Shown in pieces: positions 30,056 to 38,385 of a stretch of DNA of 64,000 nucleotides (positions are counted from its first letter, which is position 1; each line of letters begins with the position of its first letter). The stretch is from Vibrio sp. SNU_ST1 (GTDB lineage: Bacteria; Pseudomonadota; Gammaproteobacteria; Enterobacterales; Vibrionaceae): NCBI RefSeq assembly GCF_030563405.1, contig NZ_CP130748.1, positions 1,116,001 to 1,180,000 of the forward strand. Reading direction: 5' to 3'. A model generated the notes under the pieces. It made no database searches and was not told where the DNA came from. It saw nothing but the letters and a program-made list of their open reading frames with translations. A program made the translations under genes and the position numbers.

Positions 30056-31273
30056 ATGGCTGGTGTATTGGGAATGATTCTTGCTGGTGGTGAAGGTTCT
30101 CGCTTAAGACCTTTAACAGAATCCCGCAGCAAACCCTCGGTTCCTTTCGGTGGTAGCTACCGCTTAATTGATTTCGCTCTGAACAACTTCGTTAATGCTG
30201 ATCTAATGAAGATCTACGTGTTAACGCAGTTTAAGTCACAATCCCTGTTTCATCACATGAAAAAGGGATGGAATATCAGTGGCATAACAGACCGTTTTAT
30301 CGACCCTATTCCTGCGCAAATGCGTACAGGTAAGCGTTGGTATGAAGGTACTGCAGATGCTATTTATCAGAACCTTCGCTTCATGCAACTGGAAGAACCT
30401 GATCAAGTTTGTATTTTTGGATCAGATCATATTTACAAAATGGACATTAAGCAGATGCTTGATTTCCATAAAGAGAAGAAAGCGGCTTTAACCGTTTCAG
30501 CATTGCGTATGCCGCTTGCTGAAGCGTCTGAATTCGGCGTTATCGAAGTGGATGCTGAAGGACGTATGATTGGTTTTGAAGAGAAACCAGCTAACCCGAA
30601 ACCAATTCCAGGTGACCCAGAGTCAGCGCTGGTGTCTATGGGTAACTACGTATTTGAAGCTAGCGAATTGTTCGCCGAACTTGTTGAAGATGCAGACAAA
30701 GAAGACTCGACACATGATTTCGGAAAAGACATTATTCCAAACATGGTTCCGCGTGGTGATGTGTTTGTATATGACTTCAGTACTAACCGTATTACTGGTG
30801 AGAAAGAAGAAGTTTATTGGCGCGATGTAGGTACGATTGACGCGTACTGGCAAGCTCATATGGATCTTCTTGAGAAAGATGCGCCATTCTCGCTATACAA
30901 CCGCAAGTGGCCACTACATACATACTATCCGCCACTACCGCCGGCTACGTTTACTGATTCGGCAAACGGCCGTGTTCAGATCATCGATAGCTTAGTGTGC
31001 AATGGTAGCTACGTACGTGGTTCTCGCATTGAGAAGTGTGTATTGGGTTTCCGTAGTAATATCGCATCAGCGTGTGATATTAGTGAGAGTATCTTACTCG
31101 GCGACGTGAAAGTGGGTGAAGGTTGCGTACTTCGTCGTGTCATCGTCGATAAAGATGCAGATATCGCACCTGGAACACAGATTGGCGTAAATCTGAAAGA
31201 AGATAAAAAGCATTACCATGTCTCTGACGATGGTGTAGTAGTTATTCCTAAAGGAGCTCGAGTTGGTTACTAA
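30056..31273 (+). CDS. glgC: Glucose-1-phosphate adenylyltransferase
   Basis: A 405-residue ADP-glucose pyrophosphorylase, the committing step of glycogen synthesis. The nucleotidyltransferase signature GMILAGGEGSRLRPLTESRSKPSVPFGG opens the protein, WYEGTADAIYQN and FGSDHIYKMD follow, and a C-terminal left-handed beta-helix ends it. The frame is open from 29978, but GGAGA 6 bases before ATG 30056 fixes the start. Its last codons overlap glgA by 11 bases, so the two are coupled. Confidence 0.96.
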   Translation: MAGVLGMILAGGEGSRLRPLTESRSKPSVPFGGSYRLIDFALNNFVNADLMKIYVLTQFKSQSLFHHMKKGWNISGITDRFIDPIPAQMRTGKRWYEGTADAIYQNLRFMQLEEPDQVCIFGSDHIYKMDIKQMLDFHKEKKAALTVSALRMPLAEASEFGVIEVDAEGRMIGFEEKPANPKPIPGDPESALVSMGNYVFEASELFAELVEDADKEDSTHDFGKDIIPNMVPRGDVFVYDFSTNRITGEKEEVYWRDVGTIDAYWQAHMDLLEKDAPFSLYNRKWPLHTYYPPLPPATFTDSANGRVQIIDSLVCNGSYVRGSRIEKCVLGFRSNIASACDISESILLGDVKVGEGCVLRRVIVDKDADIAPGTQIGVNLKEDKKHYHVSDDGVVVIPKGARVGY

Positions 31274-32717
31274 GACTCTCTCGGTACTTTTTGTAGCGTC
31301 TGAAGTTGAAGGCTTGATTAAAAGTGGTGGCTTGGCTGATGTAGCCAAGGCACTGCCAAAAGCGTTACAAACACTCGAACAAGATGTTCGAGTGACCATC
31401 CCTGCTTATAGAAACATTCCAAACATTGAATCAGCTGACGTGATTTTGTCGACCGAGCTCGATCATTGGCCTCATACTGCTTATCAAGTCAAAAAGTTGA
31501 GTGTCGAAGGTGTTCAAATCTTCGCTATTGAATGTGCCAAGTATTTCGACCGTCCTGAAATGTACGCAGAGAACAATCAAGCGTATGCTGATAACGGAGA
31601 GCGCTTCTCGTTCTTCAGTACGGCTTGTCTCGATATGCTTCCTAAGCTCGCGTTCCAACCTGATATCATTCATGCAAATGACTGGCACACAGGTTTTGTG
31701 CCTTTCTTGCTTAAATCACGTTATCAACGACACGATTTTTTTGAAAATACACGCAGTGTTCTCTCGGTTCACAATGCGGTTTTCAAAGGGGTGTTCGCAT
31801 ACGATGAACTGCAATGTTTGCCAGAGATGCACAGTTACAATGTGCCTGAGGCATCTGTAAGCGACACTCATGTCACTATGCTAAAAGCAGGGGTGATGTG
31901 TGCTGATAAGGTCAATGCAGTAAGCCCAACGTATGCAGAAGAGCTGAAAACGGAGTTAGGTAGCCATGGCATGGCAGCAGAGTTCCAACATCGTTCGGCA
32001 GACTTATTGGGCATTCTCAATGGTTGTGATTATGGAGCTTGGAACCCGGAAACAGACGCTTTCCTTCCTCGTAAATTCAAAGCAACGAAACACAGCATGA
32101 CTCGTGGGAAGTCTGCTTGTAAGCAAAAACTGCAACAAGATGTTGGTTTACCCGTTACCGATTGTGCGGTTTATGGCATGGTTTGTCGTCTGACCAACCA
32201 AAAAGGCGTTCATTACTTACTGCCTATCATCGAGCAGTTCTTGAAAAACGAATTGCAGATCGTGATTGTTGGTACTGGCGATCCGGTTTTGGCTAGTCAA
32301 TTGAAAGAGCTATCAGCACTTCATTCAGACAAGTTCTCATTCGTCGAAGCCTACAATAATGAACTAGCGCACTTGGTTGAAGCGGGCTCTGACTTTTTCT
32401 TGATGCCTTCTGAATTTGAGCCTTGTGGCTTGAACCAAATCTACAGCATGGCTTACGGTACTTTACCGATTGTTCGTTCTGTGGGAGGTTTAAAAGACAG
32501 CGTGAATGATTACGATGAGGATCCAGAGGTCGCGACTGGCTTTGCTTTTGAGGAGCCTACACCGCAAGCATTGCTAGCGGTATTGCATCGTTCATTACTA
32601 CTTTATGCTCAAAATCCAGCAGAAATTAAACGCGTTCAACTTTACGCGATGCAACAAGACTTTAGTTGGGAAGATGCGGCAGAAGAATATCTTGCGATGT
32701 ACCATTCTGCATTTTAA
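31263..32717 (+). CDS. glgA: Glycogen synthase (ADP-glucose type)
   Basis: A 484-residue GT5 glycosyltransferase that extends alpha-1,4-glucan from ADP-glucose. The ADP-glucose loop is KSGGLADV rather than the common KTGGL. HANDWHTGFVPFLLK and the C-terminal SEFEPCGLNQIYSMAYGTLPIVR are typical. The start is a TTG at 31263 inside the last codons of glgC: AAGGAG ends 6 bases upstream, and the next in-frame ATG lies far into the fold. TTG use with a strong site suggests tuned coupling to glgC. Confidence 0.94.
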   Translation: MVTKTLSVLFVASEVEGLIKSGGLADVAKALPKALQTLEQDVRVTIPAYRNIPNIESADVILSTELDHWPHTAYQVKKLSVEGVQIFAIECAKYFDRPEMYAENNQAYADNGERFSFFSTACLDMLPKLAFQPDIIHANDWHTGFVPFLLKSRYQRHDFFENTRSVLSVHNAVFKGVFAYDELQCLPEMHSYNVPEASVSDTHVTMLKAGVMCADKVNAVSPTYAEELKTELGSHGMAAEFQHRSADLLGILNGCDYGAWNPETDAFLPRKFKATKHSMTRGKSACKQKLQQDVGLPVTDCAVYGMVCRLTNQKGVHYLLPIIEQFLKNELQIVIVGTGDPVLASQLKELSALHSDKFSFVEAYNNELAHLVEAGSDFFLMPSEFEPCGLNQIYSMAYGTLPIVRSVGGLKDSVNDYDEDPEVATGFAFEEPTPQALLAVLHRSLLLYAQNPAEIKRVQLYAMQQDFSWEDAAEEYLAMYHSAF

Positions 32718-32773
32718 CTTGTTGACTTAGCTTTAAAATTCAATTGTTGAATAACAACCGTTCATAATAAAAG

Positions 32774-32803
32774 AAGGCGCTCTGCTGATAGAGTGCCTTT
32801 TTG
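32774..32803 (+). terminator. Intrinsic terminator of glgCA
   Basis: AAGGCGCTCT, a 6-base loop and AGAGTGCCTT (one G-U pair), followed by T residues. Confidence 0.88.
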
Positions 32804-33000
32804 TTTTCTGGTCAGATCACATCACGTTTCCAAAGACAAAGCTTGCAAACTCATTTTAGTCAGGTAGAAAAGGTGGTCAGGTATTCACATGACTAGTGTT
32901 GGGTTTGACACTATTATCACTTAAAATTCTTAATTGCGTGATATCCTTAGTCATCGCCTTGTGATGAGGCTCAGCTCCATAAATAAATTAAGCGATAGGT

Positions 33001-33798
33001 ATGTCTGAGAGTTTATTATTTCATAAAACATTTACTCACCCTACGAGCGATGAGTGGGTTGTGTTTGTGCATGGCGCAGGGGGCAGTTCCTCCATTTGGT
33101 TTAAGCAGATCAAAGCGTATAAACAGCATTTCAACTTGCTTCTCATTGACTTGAGAGGGCACGGTAAATCAGACAACATACTTAAAGATCTGATTTCGAA
33201 CCGTTATACGTTCAAATCGGTAACGCTCGATATTCTTAAAGTGTTAGATCATCTCAAAATCCGATCCGCACACTTTGTGGGTATGTCTTTGGGTACAATT
33301 ATCGTTCGTAATGTGGCTGAATTGGCGGCAAGCAGAGTACGTTCGATGGTGCTTGGTGGTGCCGTCACTAAACTCAACACTCGATCTCAAGTCTTAATCA
33401 AATTAGGAAACCTGAGTAAGCACATCATTCCTTATATGTGGCTATACAGCCTGTTTGCTTATGTTGTGATGCCGCAAAAAAGTCAAAAAGAATCACGTCA
33501 CCTGTTTATCCGCGAAGCGAAAAAGCTGTGCCAAAAAGAGTTCAAGCGCTGGTTTATCCTCACGGCTGATGTAAACCCATTGATGAAATATTTTAAAGAC
33601 AGAGAGTTGCCGATTCCGACTTTGTATTTGATGGGCGAGCGCGATTACATGTTCATCAAGCCTGTTAAAGAAATGGTCGAAGCGCACGAGTCGAGCGAGT
33701 TGGTAGAAATTGCCAACTGTGGGCATGTATGTAATGTAGAAAATCCTGAAGAATTCAATCAACAATCTATCGCTTTTATCCAAAAGCAAATCCAGTGA
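33001..33798 (+). CDS. Alpha/beta hydrolase
   Basis: A 265-residue alpha/beta-hydrolase fold protein. The oxyanion region FVHGAGGSSSIW, DLRGHGKS, the nucleophile elbow GMSLG (Ser near residue 96) and the late NCGHVCNVENPEEF with the catalytic His are present, and an acid in LMGERDYMF completes the triad. No signal peptide is visible. Substrate is unknown. It is monocistronic between two terminators. Confidence 0.88.
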   Translation: MSESLLFHKTFTHPTSDEWVVFVHGAGGSSSIWFKQIKAYKQHFNLLLIDLRGHGKSDNILKDLISNRYTFKSVTLDILKVLDHLKIRSAHFVGMSLGTIIVRNVAELAASRVRSMVLGGAVTKLNTRSQVLIKLGNLSKHIIPYMWLYSLFAYVVMPQKSQKESRHLFIREAKKLCQKEFKRWFILTADVNPLMKYFKDRELPIPTLYLMGERDYMFIKPVKEMVEAHESSELVEIANCGHVCNVENPEEFNQQSIAFIQKQIQ

Positions 33799-33844
33799 TT
33801 CTCTAGGTTGATTATCAAAGCAGATGATTCAATAGAATTAAAAT

Positions 33845-33878
33845 AAAAACGGGAAGCTAATTTAGCTTCCCGTTTTTA
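33845..33878. terminator. Bidirectional terminator between hydrolase and DUF2007 gene
   Basis: AAAAACGGGAAGCTAA and TTAGCTTCCCGTTTTT form a long near-perfect stem with A/T flanks between convergent genes. Confidence 0.9.
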
Positions 33879-33926
33879 TTTGGAGGAGGTATTGATCGAA
33901 TCGTGTCTGTAATAACTGAAGCTCTG

Positions 33927-34244
33927 CTATTCAGGTGAAGCAGCGCCGCACTGCCAACAAGACCCGAATTGTGCTTCATTGATTTCATGACACTCACCAC
34001 AACGCCACTCTTCATAGATGATTGAATCTTGCTGTTTTTGGTAGTCATTGACGATCGTGCGGGCTTTACTAGCGAGTTCTGCCTCATATAACCATACGTA
34101 AGGGTCTGTATCTTCGGTAAATGGGATTTCACCCTTTAAACCAAACAAACCCTCACCACGGACTTCACACGCAATATTCTCACTTTCTAACAAGCCACAG
34201 ATGATATGAGCTTCTGTCGGATTCGATGCACTGAAGATTTTCAT
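33927..34244 (-). CDS. DUF2007 protein with C-terminal zinc ribbon
   Basis: A 105-residue protein. Residues 1-70 match the DUF2007 pattern (MKIFSASNPTEAHIICGLLESENIACEV, then PYVWLYEAELASKARTIV), a small alpha/beta domain thought to be regulatory. Residues 80-102 hold a four-cysteine knuckle pair, CGEC and CWQC, as in a zinc ribbon. No function is established. An octamer tandem array lies 31-70 bases upstream of its ATG, in its leader. Confidence 0.75.
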   Translation of the reverse strand: MKIFSASNPTEAHIICGLLESENIACEVRGEGLFGLKGEIPFTEDTDPYVWLYEAELASKARTIVNDYQKQQDSIIYEEWRCGECHEINEAQFGSCWQCGAASPE

Positions 34245-34274
34245 TGAAATAGAACCTTATTTGGTTGCATGCGT

Positions 34275-34314
34275 TAGCTATTTAGTTATTTAGCTATTTA
34301 GCTATTTAGTTATT
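34275..34314. repeat. TAG(C/T)TATT octamer array, five copies
   Basis: Five 8-base units, TAGCTATT, TAGTTATT, TAGCTATT, TAGCTATT, TAGTTATT, in the 74-base gap between the VTT protein gene and the DUF2007 gene, both on the minus strand. Confidence 0.95.
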
Positions 34315-34318
34315 TTCG

Positions 34319-34999
34319 TTACTCAGCGACAGGTGCTGAGCGAAATTTATTCATCAACCATTTAGCAATAATTGGGAATACACCCAGTAAGGCAAATGAC
34401 AACAGTACTGAGGGAGACACGATGCCTGAAAGGGAATCAATTTCTGCGAGTTGAGTTCCGGCATTCAAGAAAACAGCCGTACCCGGTAGCATCCCGATTT
34501 GACTCGTAATGTAGTAACGACTTACCGACATCGGTGTTAGACCCATCAATAGATTGATAAGGAAAAACGGGAAAACAGGAATCAAACGAAGTGAGAATAA
34601 GTAAAATGCCCCGTCTTTTTCTACACCCTTGTTAATAGTTGCTAACTTGTCACCAAACTTTGTTTGGATCCAGTCTCGTAACAGGTAGCGGCTACTTAGA
34701 AACGCAAGCGTTGCACCAATGGCACTTGCGAAAGAGACTAGCAGTAAACTGTTCCAGAAGCCAAATAGCGCAGCCCCTAGTAGCGTAACAACCGCGGCGC
34801 CAGGAATTGAGAAAGCCGTAATCATGACATACGCGACAAAGTAGATAGCGGCGGCGGCAATGAAATTGCTCTCGATGTAGTCATTCAAAACAGCTTGTTG
34901 GGTTTTCGCATTTTCAAGCGTTAAGTATTGGCCGAAATTGACGCCTAACAAGACGATGGTTATGACCAACACAATACCTAATATCATTTTTTTACTCAT
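34319..34999 (-). CDS. VTT-domain (TVP38/TMEM64, DedA-like) membrane protein
   Basis: A 226-residue integral membrane protein. After an N-terminal helix (residues 5-22) comes the VTT domain with the signature FSIPGAAVVTLLGAALFGFWNSLLLVSFASAIGATLAF, re-entrant segments, and LRLIPVFPFFLINLLMGLT. Related proteins are lipid scramblases or transporters involved in membrane homeostasis. The frame reaches 35092, but ATG at 34999 with GAGGA 8 bases upstream is preferred. The gene is alone on its transcript or leads into the DUF2007 gene. Confidence 0.85.
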   Translation of the reverse strand: MSKKMILGIVLVITIVLLGVNFGQYLTLENAKTQQAVLNDYIESNFIAAAAIYFVAYVMITAFSIPGAAVVTLLGAALFGFWNSLLLVSFASAIGATLAFLSSRYLLRDWIQTKFGDKLATINKGVEKDGAFYLFSLRLIPVFPFFLINLLMGLTPMSVSRYYITSQIGMLPGTAVFLNAGTQLAEIDSLSGIVSPSVLLSFALLGVFPIIAKWLMNKFRSAPVAE

Positions 35000-35099
35000 T
35001 GATATTTCCTCTAAATTTTCAATGCATACCATTAGTTTTTCAATGTATACGATTAGTATAGATAGACAGGCAAAGCATAGAATAACTTTCACCAGATAT

Positions 35100-35124
35100 A
35101 AAAAAAGCCGCAGGAATGCGGCTT
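35100..35124 (-). terminator. Intrinsic terminator of tfoY
   Basis: Read leftward, AGCCGCA, loop TTCC and TGCGGCT are followed by TTTTTT. Confidence 0.9.
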
Positions 35125-35153
35125 AGTTATCTAGATAGTTTGCACTGACAATG

Positions 35154-35744
35154 TTAATTGACGTGATTGATAAGCTCTTCACGACGTTGCTGCGGTATAA
35201 CAGACCAATGTGTACCATTGATCGCGCCTTCTAGCGCCCATAAAAGTTCAATACTGACAGAAGACGCATGCGATTCTTTGATGGCGTTAAATGCGTTTAC
35301 AGAGCCAGATTCATATAAACGTTCTACAGAATCGATCCCTGCCTTTTTCAGCATCCGCTCGGTAGCGAGTCGAAGGTTAGGCAGATCTTTGAGTCGAGTT
35401 GGTTTAGCAGAAGATTGTTCAGCTTTCTCTTCTTTAGCAAAACCTAGAGACGTAGTCGCAAGCTGCAAGATTTTCTCTTGGTCTTGCCATAAGCCTTCAG
35501 GTAAAGCGAAATATTTAGTAACGACAGGAAAACCACGTTTTTTGTAGACGTACGGTTGAAATCCTTGTTGTTCGAATTGTTGCGTTGTGCATTTGTCAGC
35601 TCGTATATGCAACTGGTCATTCACAACCAGGGCAAACATTGTGTCATCAGCAAAAAGCCCGAATCCACCAAACATTGAGCGTGACTTAATTTTTCCTAGG
35701 GGCTCAAATAATTTCATTGAGTCCTTTAGTATCGGTTTATCCAT
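35154..35744 (-). CDS. tfoY: TfoX/Sxy-family regulator TfoY
   Basis: A 196-residue TfoX-family protein. Residues 1-100 are the TfoX N-terminal domain ([19 protein letters not shown]), and residues 115-190 are the C-terminal domain ([20 protein letters not shown], then [15 protein letters not shown]). Vibrios have two paralogues, TfoX and TfoY. TfoY is the one with a c-di-GMP riboswitch in its leader, and that element is plainly present 126 bases upstream, so this is TfoY. In Vibrio cholerae it promotes motility and type VI secretion at low c-di-GMP. GAGA precedes the ATG inside a possible sequestering stem. Confidence 0.93.
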   Translation of the reverse strand: MDKPILKDSMKLFEPLGKIKSRSMFGGFGLFADDTMFALVVNDQLHIRADKCTTQQFEQQGFQPYVYKKRGFPVVTKYFALPEGLWQDQEKILQLATTSLGFAKEEKAEQSSAKPTRLKDLPNLRLATERMLKKAGIDSVERLYESGSVNAFNAIKESHASSVSIELLWALEGAINGTHWSVIPQQRREELINHVN

Positions 35745-35790
35745 GTTATTTATCTCGGTGTATTTGAACTACGCCACCAAATAAGCAGGT
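35745..35790 (-). promoter_or_regulatory. Possible Shine-Dalgarno-sequestering hairpin before tfoY
   Basis: In the tfoY leader, TCTCGG and, about 35 bases later, CCGAGA can pair; the second arm contains the GAGA that serves as ribosome-binding site 9 bases before the ATG. It could be the translational output of the upstream riboswitch. The pairing is seen in sequence; its use as a switch is inferred. Confidence 0.45.
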
Positions 35791-35869
35791 CCGAGAGATT
35801 AGCAAAATGTTGCAATTAAATTGTCAATAGGCTGTAAATTACTAAAGTATTAGCAGTTACTGCATTTTG

Positions 35870-35956
35870 CCATCGGTAACCCCGCTACCATACCAACGAG
35901 TGGTTTAGGCCGGAAGCTTTGCGTCCCACTTTTTCAAGTGGTTTGCCCTGTGCGTG
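35870..35956 (-). promoter_or_regulatory. Cyclic di-GMP-I (GEMM-I) riboswitch, Vc2 type
   Basis: Read leftward from 35956 the sequence opens CACGCACAGGGCAAACCA, then GUGGGACGCAAAGC and CCGGCCUAAACCA, and ends GUAGCGGGGUUACCGAUGG. These are the P1b GNRA-like tetraloop (here GAAA) region, the invariant GGGCAAACC, ACGCAAAG and CCUAAACC segments and the tetraloop receptor of the GEMM-I aptamer, nearly identical to Vc2 of V. cholerae tfoY. The 126-base platform before tfoY contains no intrinsic terminator, so control is probably translational or acts with promoters below the aptamer (TTGACA occurs at the complement of about 35822-35827). Confidence 0.96.
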
Positions 35957-36073
35957 ACTGGGTTGTTAGAATAAAGTTTTTGTTGAATTAGGCTCACACT
36001 TCTTATTTTAAAATGTGACATTGCTTCAATTAATGATCTTCGAGATATGCATGTAAGTGCATTTTGTTTGTTG

Positions 36074-36100
36074 AAAAAAAAAACGCACCTAAAGGTGCGC
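36074..36100 (-). terminator. Intrinsic terminator of purR
   Basis: Read leftward, CGCACCT, a 2-base loop and AGGTGCG are followed by about ten T residues. Confidence 0.92.
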
Positions 36101-36127
36101 TTGATTAAACTAAACTCATTACATCAA

Positions 36128-37132
36128 TTAATTTAACGTTTTAACTGTACTTCGCTCAACAATTTCAGGGTGCATTTCGAAGACGCGTTTTTCGTGGTCT
36201 TTGTCTTTAATACGCTCTAGTAGTATTTCGAATGCATTTTTACCAACACGGCGCTTAGGTTGGTGAACCGTCGTTAACGGTGGAGAGAAGTATTCAGCTA
36301 ATTCTATGTTGTCGTAACCGATCACTGAGATATCTTCAGGAATACGAATACCTTTTTCTTGCAATCGGCTCATCAGTCCTAATGCCATTGTGTCGTTAAA
36401 ACAGAATACTGCGGTAGGGCGATCTTCCATCTCAATGATTTGGTCAGCAGCAATCACAGCGGTGTCACACTCAAAGTTGCCTTCGATGATCATATTTTCA
36501 TCGGCAGTAATCTTAGCTTCATTGAGTGCGCGCTTGTAACCTGAGATGCGTTCAACACATGCTGCTTTGTCTAAGTGGCCACTTAAACATGCAATCTTGG
36601 AGTGACCGCGCTCAATGAGGTATTTGGTTGCTAGGTAGCCACCTTCTTCAGAGTTATCGATGATCTTATCAGCTTGAGAGCTCTCAGGACCCCAGTCCAT
36701 GATAACTTTAGGGATGTCCGCGTGACGGTCTAACATCTCTCTTAGTTCTTCAGTTAGGTCAGAACACATAACTAAGATGCCATCTACACGTTTCTCTGCA
36801 AGCATTCGAATGTAGTCACGTTGCTTTTCGTAGATACCGCCCGTATTACACAGGATCAAAGTGTAACCTTGACGGTAACAGTAGCTTTCAACACCATCAA
36901 TAACTTCAGAGAAGAAGAGGTTAGTTGATTGAGTCACTAACATGCCGATAGTGCGTGTTGTATTGCACTTCAAACTACGAGCAACGGCACTTGGCGCATA
37001 GTTAAGTTCGTCTACGGCTTTATTAACTTTTTCTTGAGTCGCTTCAGCAACAAAGCGAGTTTTGTTGATTACGTGAGAAACGGTTGTTGTTGATACGCCG
37101 GCTAAGCGTGCGACATCTTTTATAGTGGCCAT
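36128..37132 (-). CDS. purR: Purine repressor PurR (LacI family)
   Basis: A 334-residue LacI/GalR regulator. The helix-turn-helix and hinge ([41 protein letters not shown]) are almost identical to E. coli PurR, and the periplasmic-binding-like core includes [16 protein letters not shown] and [10 protein letters not shown]. It represses purine synthesis genes with hypoxanthine or guanine as corepressor. Position 50s residue SAVARSL is the minor-groove hinge helix. A half PUR box is visible in the upstream gap (37331-37346). Confidence 0.94.
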   Translation of the reverse strand: MATIKDVARLAGVSTTTVSHVINKTRFVAEATQEKVNKAVDELNYAPSAVARSLKCNTTRTIGMLVTQSTNLFFSEVIDGVESYCYRQGYTLILCNTGGIYEKQRDYIRMLAEKRVDGILVMCSDLTEELREMLDRHADIPKVIMDWGPESSQADKIIDNSEEGGYLATKYLIERGHSKIACLSGHLDKAACVERISGYKRALNEAKITADENMIIEGNFECDTAVIAADQIIEMEDRPTAVFCFNDTMALGLMSRLQEKGIRIPEDISVIGYDNIELAEYFSPPLTTVHQPKRRVGKNAFEILLERIKDKDHEKRVFEMHPEIVERSTVKTLN

Positions 37133-37239
37133 GTTTTTATCCTATTAGAAGCTACTTTCCCAAAGTACGGAATGAAGTAGCCGTTAAGCTACCTAACTAA
37201 GAGCTTAAATTTGTAGGGCTCTTTGGGTACTAAAGTGCT

Positions 37240-37267
37240 AAAAAACAAAAAACCGCTATTGAGCGGC
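37240..37267 (-). terminator. Hairpin with T-run upstream of purR
   Basis: Read leftward, CCGCT, CAAT, AGCGG and TTTTTTG form a short terminator 108 bases before the purR ATG. Confidence 0.65.
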
Positions 37268-37379
37268 TTGTCTTAACACCGAAATGCTCTGAACTTCAAT
37301 AAGTGTAGCATTTCGTGAATGTTTCATATTTTATCGTTTGCGGTCACAATTTTAGACTGACTAGAAATTACTCGCAATA

Positions 37380-37406
37380 AAATTCACCCAGAAATCCGGG
37401 TGAATG
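37380..37406 (-). terminator. Intrinsic terminator of torD
   Basis: Read leftward, ATTCACCC, an 8-base loop and GGGTGAAT are followed by TTT. It starts about 45 bases after the torD stop. Confidence 0.75.
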
Positions 37407-37450
37407 GTCACAATTCTATTGAATTTATTTATCGAGTCGTCAAAAAAAGC

Positions 37451-38098
37451 TTATTCGCCAGCTAGGTATTGAGTGTCTAATTTGCAGAATGCCAATAGCA
37501 GGGATGAGACTGAAGCGTAGAAACCGAATGTGTCAATGTCATGACATTTAACGTTGAACTTTGGTACCCAAGTAAGCAGTTGCTGTTCGATAAATTGCTG
37601 TTGAACAGTGAAGGATTTCTCTAGTTCCTCTTCAAGATCCGTTTCGTTCGAACGAATGATTAGATTACCTAGGAAATCAAGTTCGATAGCAATGTGGTCA
37701 GCGGGCTCTTTTAGGTCTTGGTTAACCACTAAGTTGTGTTTAGCCATGATCTCTTCCATATCTTTTGCTGGCTTATCGTTCAAAAGGCCTGTCTGGCCGA
37801 TATACATAGAAGCGTAAGGAAGTGCGCCATGTTTATCAGTCTTTAAGAATAAGTCACAGAAGTCAGCAGACAATTCTAATTGAGCATCTTCACGTGTTTG
37901 TAGACGGTTTAGCGCATCCACTAAGCTATCAATCGCCGGCTTTAGTGTTTCATTTTCGCCTAAACCAGTTAGGAAAGAACGAATTTCAACAGAGTGGTAG
38001 TGATCGAGTTCTTCTTGAGTGAGCTCTTTAGCGAACAAGCTTGATAGCCACCAGTATATTTCTGCTCGTTGTTCGTTGAATGCTTTCGTATCTTTCAT
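37451..38098 (-). CDS. torD: TorD chaperone for TMAO reductase
   Basis: A 215-residue all-helical member of the TorD/DmsD family, a cytoplasmic chaperone that helps molybdenum-cofactor loading and Tat proofreading of TorA. Family motifs DFCDLFL and [12 protein letters not shown], and [16 protein letters not shown] (the ExxDH core), are present. It is divergent from torR. torC and torA are not in this window, so the target enzyme must be encoded elsewhere or beyond the pair. Confidence 0.9.
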   Translation of the reverse strand: MKDTKAFNEQRAEIYWWLSSLFAKELTQEELDHYHSVEIRSFLTGLGENETLKPAIDSLVDALNRLQTREDAQLELSADFCDLFLKTDKHGALPYASMYIGQTGLLNDKPAKDMEEIMAKHNLVVNQDLKEPADHIAIELDFLGNLIIRSNETDLEEELEKSFTVQQQFIEQQLLTWVPKFNVKCHDIDTFGFYASVSSLLLAFCKLDTQYLAGE

Positions 38099-38336
38099 TT
38101 CTTAGATCCTGATTTAGTCTTGTGGTGTGTGTATACCTAGCATCGTTGAGTGATTTGTGTATAGGCACACCAAGGCTGAATAACAAGGTTATTTGCGAAA
38201 CGCAAAGTTACTCGTTAGTAGTAATGCCTATATTGAATTGCGATGGGCGACAAATAGCAAGGTTTAAGATTGTCTTGTATCAAAAAAAAATCATGTTTCT
38301 GGCTTTTATCTTCTGTAGTACTAGAATTGTTACGAG

Positions 38337-38346
38337 TTATGAATAG
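38337..38346 (-). promoter_or_regulatory. Tor-box-like site upstream of torR
   Basis: On the minus strand CTATTCATAA matches 8 of 10 positions of the TorR box CTGTTCATAT. It lies 40 bases before the torR ATG, in the torD/torR divergent gap, a sensible place for autoregulation. Confidence 0.45.
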
Positions 38347-38385
38347 AATGGTCACTGAAACTATTAAATAAGAAAAGTGGTGTAG

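Larger units (their letters stand above)
37133..37450. other. torD / purR intergenic region
   Basis: 318 bases. From right to left in the direction of transcription it holds the torD terminator (37380-37406), a CGCAAACG half PUR box at about 37331-37346 (complement), and a second hairpin CCGCT-CAAT-AGCGG with a T-run (37240-37266). The last could be a back-up terminator or an attenuator in the purR leader. Confidence 0.5.
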
